The notes under the pieces are model-generated. The model ran no database searches. It was not told the DNA's origin and saw only the letters and a list, made by a program, of their open reading frames with translations. Positions 6,504 through 7,559 of a stretch of 7,559 nt of DNA are shown here, in pieces. Source of the stretch: Lysobacteraceae bacterium UBA6001 (GTDB taxonomy: Bacteria; Pseudomonadota; Gammaproteobacteria; Xanthomonadales; Xanthomonadaceae); contig DJAN01000007.1 in NCBI GenBank assembly GCA_002429615.1, positions 1-7,559 on the forward strand. The letters run 5' to 3'. Made by a program: the position numbers and the translations under genes. Each line of letters begins with the position of its first letter. Within the stretch, counting starts at the first letter, position 1.

Positions 6504-6516
6504 GAAATCGCTTACA
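6503..6516 (-). promoter_or_regulatory. Putative LacI-family operator at the start of the glucoamylase-family gene
   Basis: Plus-strand TGAAATCGCTTACA fits the LacI/GalR-family operator pattern TGnAAnCGnTTnCA at every fixed position, with the central CG typical of regulators whose hinge helix carries an AAxxL-type motif. The repressor gene upstream has AAARSL there. Ten of the 14 bases are dyad-symmetric. The site overlaps the A of the ATG at 6503 and fills the space where its ribosome-binding site would be. Binding could block initiation or act as a roadblock to polymerase. That the adjacent LacI protein binds here is inferred. Confidence 0.62.
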
Positions 6517-6638
6517 ACCCTCACCAAGAAACTCCCTCTGAGACTAACCCGTGAACCAGTGAAGAAACGGGGTAAAACTGACGCCCGGCCCAACGGCGGC
6601 GCGGGTGGAGAACGATCAGCCGGTGGCGTGGATCCGGC
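6504..6638 (-). other. Operon leader between the LacI gene and the glucoamylase-family gene
   Basis: This 135-bp spacer should hold the operon promoter, or carry read-through from the regulator gene. Visible in it are the LacI-type palindrome at its left end and a Shine-Dalgarno-like element at 6532-6536. A short GCCGG/CCGGC dyad (6619-6623 with 6634-6638) sits just after the regulator's stop codon; it is too weak, and lacks a T-run, to call a terminator. The least GC-rich part is about 6540-6580, a reasonable place for a promoter, but no good -35/-10 pair can be assigned by eye. Confidence 0.4.
6532..6536 (-). promoter_or_regulatory. Shine-Dalgarno-like GGGAG upstream of an alternative GTG start
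   Basis: Sense-strand AGGGAG lies 7 bases before an in-frame GTG (6524-6522) and 4 bases before an in-frame TTG. It is 28 bases before the ATG at 6503, too far to serve it directly. A GTG start would add seven residues (an initiator plus RVVSDF) before the lipoprotein n-region and would place the operator inside the coding sequence. Confidence 0.45.
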
Positions 6639-7559
6639 TCATGCCTGGCCCGCGCCAGCCACGGTCGAATCACGCACGATCAACGCCGGCTTCAAGGTGA
6701 CGCTGCCCTGCGGCGCGGCACCGGCCGGGTCGATCAGGCCGAGCAGGCGACCCATCGCCTGCGCGCCCAGTTCGGCGATGCTGACCCGCATCGTGGTCAG
6801 CCCCGGGTGGACGAAGCGCGCCAGCGGGATGTCGTCGAAACCGGCCAGCGCCACCTGGCCCGGCACCTGCACGCCGGCCTGGGTCAGGGCGTACAGGCAG
6901 CCCAGCGCCATCATGTCGTTGGCCGCGAATACCGCGTCGGGCAGTTCGCCCTGCAGCAGCTGCTGGCCGGCGCGATAGCCGGAGGCTTCGTCGAAATCGC
7001 CGTACAGCACCCGGGCGCGCGCGTCGGCGCCGTGCGCCGCCATCGCGTCCTGGAAGCCGCGCAGGCGCTCGCGGGCGTCGAAATTGAGTTCCGGGCCGGC
7101 GATGAAGACGATGCGCCGATGCCCCTGCGCGAGCAGATGCTCGGTCATGGTGATCGCGCCGGCGTGGTCGTCGATGCTCAGCACCGGGAAGTGGTCATCG
7201 TCCGGCAGGTGCGTGTTGATCAGCACCGTCGGCAGCGACTGCGGCAGGTTCTCGGTCAGGAACCCGGGATGCTCGGCGTAGGGCGAGAGCACCAGCAGGC
7301 CGTCGACGCGCCCGCGCATGGCGCGCAGCGCACGCCCCTGCTCTTCCTGGTCGCCGTGATAGCTGGACACCAGCAGGTGCTGCCGGCGCGCACGCGCCAC
7401 CCCGTCGATGCCGCGGATCAGTTCGGAAAAGAATTCGCCGTACAGGTCCGGCAGGACCACGCCGATAGTCTGCGTGTGCCGGCTGCTCAGGCTGCGCGCC
7501 GCGGCATGCGGGCTGTAGCGCAGGCGGTCGGCGACCTCCAGCACGGCCTTGCGCACCGC
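6639..7559 (-). CDS. LacI/GalR-family transcriptional repressor, N-terminal DNA-binding domain beyond right edge
   Basis: This is a sugar-responsive transcription factor that probably represses the operon downstream of it. Seen: 306 codons run in frame from the window edge to TGA at 6641-6639. The visible part starts at the end of the DNA-binding domain (VRKAVLEVADRLRYSPHAA) and includes the hinge helix HAAARSLSS (residues 18-26). The periplasmic-binding-protein-like effector core follows: TIGVVLPDLYGEFFSELIRG (31-50), DGLLVLSP (86-93), GHRRIVFIAGP (146-156), FAANDMMALG (211-220), VALAGFDDIPLARFVHPGLT (236-255) and LIVRDST (293-299). Compared with E. coli LacI, about 33-35 residues carrying the helix-turn-helix are missing off the edge; this is a window cut, not a gene defect. 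A GTG codon at 7556 lies inside the conserved sequence and is not the real start. Orientation and proximity to a matching operator support control of this locus and possibly autoregulation by read-through. The inducer is unknown. Confidence 0.93.
   Translation of the reverse strand, partial: AVRKAVLEVADRLRYSPHAAARSLSSRHTQTIGVVLPDLYGEFFSELIRGIDGVARARRQHLLVSSYHGDQEEQGRALRAMRGRVDGLLVLSPYAEHPGFLTENLPQSLPTVLINTHLPDDDHFPVLSIDDHAGAITMTEHLLAQGHRRIVFIAGPELNFDARERLRGFQDAMAAHGADARARVLYGDFDEASGYRAGQQLLQGELPDAVFAANDMMALGCLYALTQAGVQVPGQVALAGFDDIPLARFVHPGLTTMRVSIAELGAQAMGRLLGLIDPAGAAPQGSVTLKPALIVRDSTVAGAGQA

Noticed and set aside
4968..6554. 528-codon open frame on the plus strand
   Set aside because: It is an antisense shadow of the glucoamylase-family gene, rich in Val, His, Arg and Ala, with no recognisable motif.
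6504..6600. Sigma-70 promoter for the operon
   Set aside because: No pair of -35 and -10 hexamers with proper spacing stands out. Candidate TTAGTC-like elements lack a partner.
6619..6638. Terminator after the LacI gene
   Set aside because: The GCCGG/CCGGC stem is only 5 bp with a 10-base loop and no T-run.
7554..7556. GTG at 7556 as the true start of the LacI-family gene
   Set aside because: It lies inside the conserved region that normally follows the helix-turn-helix, and the frame stays open to the window edge, so the gene is cut by the window.
1..7559. CRISPR array, tRNA/rRNA genes, insertion sequences or attachment sites
   Set aside because: Read by eye, the window shows no spaced direct-repeat array, no cloverleaf-like or rRNA segments, and no transposase motifs or terminal inverted repeats. 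Nearly all of it is coding.

Overview
The window looks like a carbohydrate-utilisation operon from a high-GC gammaproteobacterium, most likely a member of the Xanthomonadaceae (Xanthomonas, Stenotrophomonas or Pseudoxanthomonas type). The grounds are high GC, lipoprotein and SPI signals of a Gram-negative cell, and a gene set (LacI regulator, glucoamylase-family lipoprotein, CUT1-type ABC importer, secreted discoidin-domain protein) typical of sugar loci in that group. The genus is an inference and cannot be fixed from the sequence alone.

All supported genes lie on the minus strand, so transcription runs from the right edge to the left. The order is: (1) a LacI-family repressor, cut at its 5' end by the right edge; (2) a 135-bp spacer whose left end carries a LacI-type palindrome, TGAAATCGCTTACA, touching the start of the next gene; (3) a glucoamylase-family (PF10091, GH144-like) lipoprotein; (4) a lipoprotein solute-binding protein; (5) a MalF-type permease; (6) a MalG-type permease; (7) a 138-bp spacer with two strong hairpins; (8) a secreted protein with a discoidin (F5/8C) domain, cut at its 3' end by the left edge. 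Genes 4, 5 and 6 are joined by 4-base ATGA stop/start overlaps. Genes 3 and 4 are 8 bases apart, so 3 to 6 are almost certainly one transcript. Gene 8 has the same orientation and probably follows in the same operon behind the hairpins.

The working model is as follows. An outer-membrane lipoprotein hydrolase (GH144 founders are endo-beta-1,2-glucanases) cuts a glucan, possibly beta-1,2-glucan or osmoregulated cyclic glucan. A second secreted protein binds or trims the products. A lipoprotein binding protein and two permeases take up the oligosaccharides, and the LacI-type repressor switches the set on when an inducer sugar is present. No ATPase for the importer is encoded in the window. The substrate is inferred from family membership only.

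Gene 8 runs through 563 uninterrupted codons to the window edge. It is easy to miss because it has no stop codon inside the window. The long plus-strand open frames are antisense shadows of these genes.
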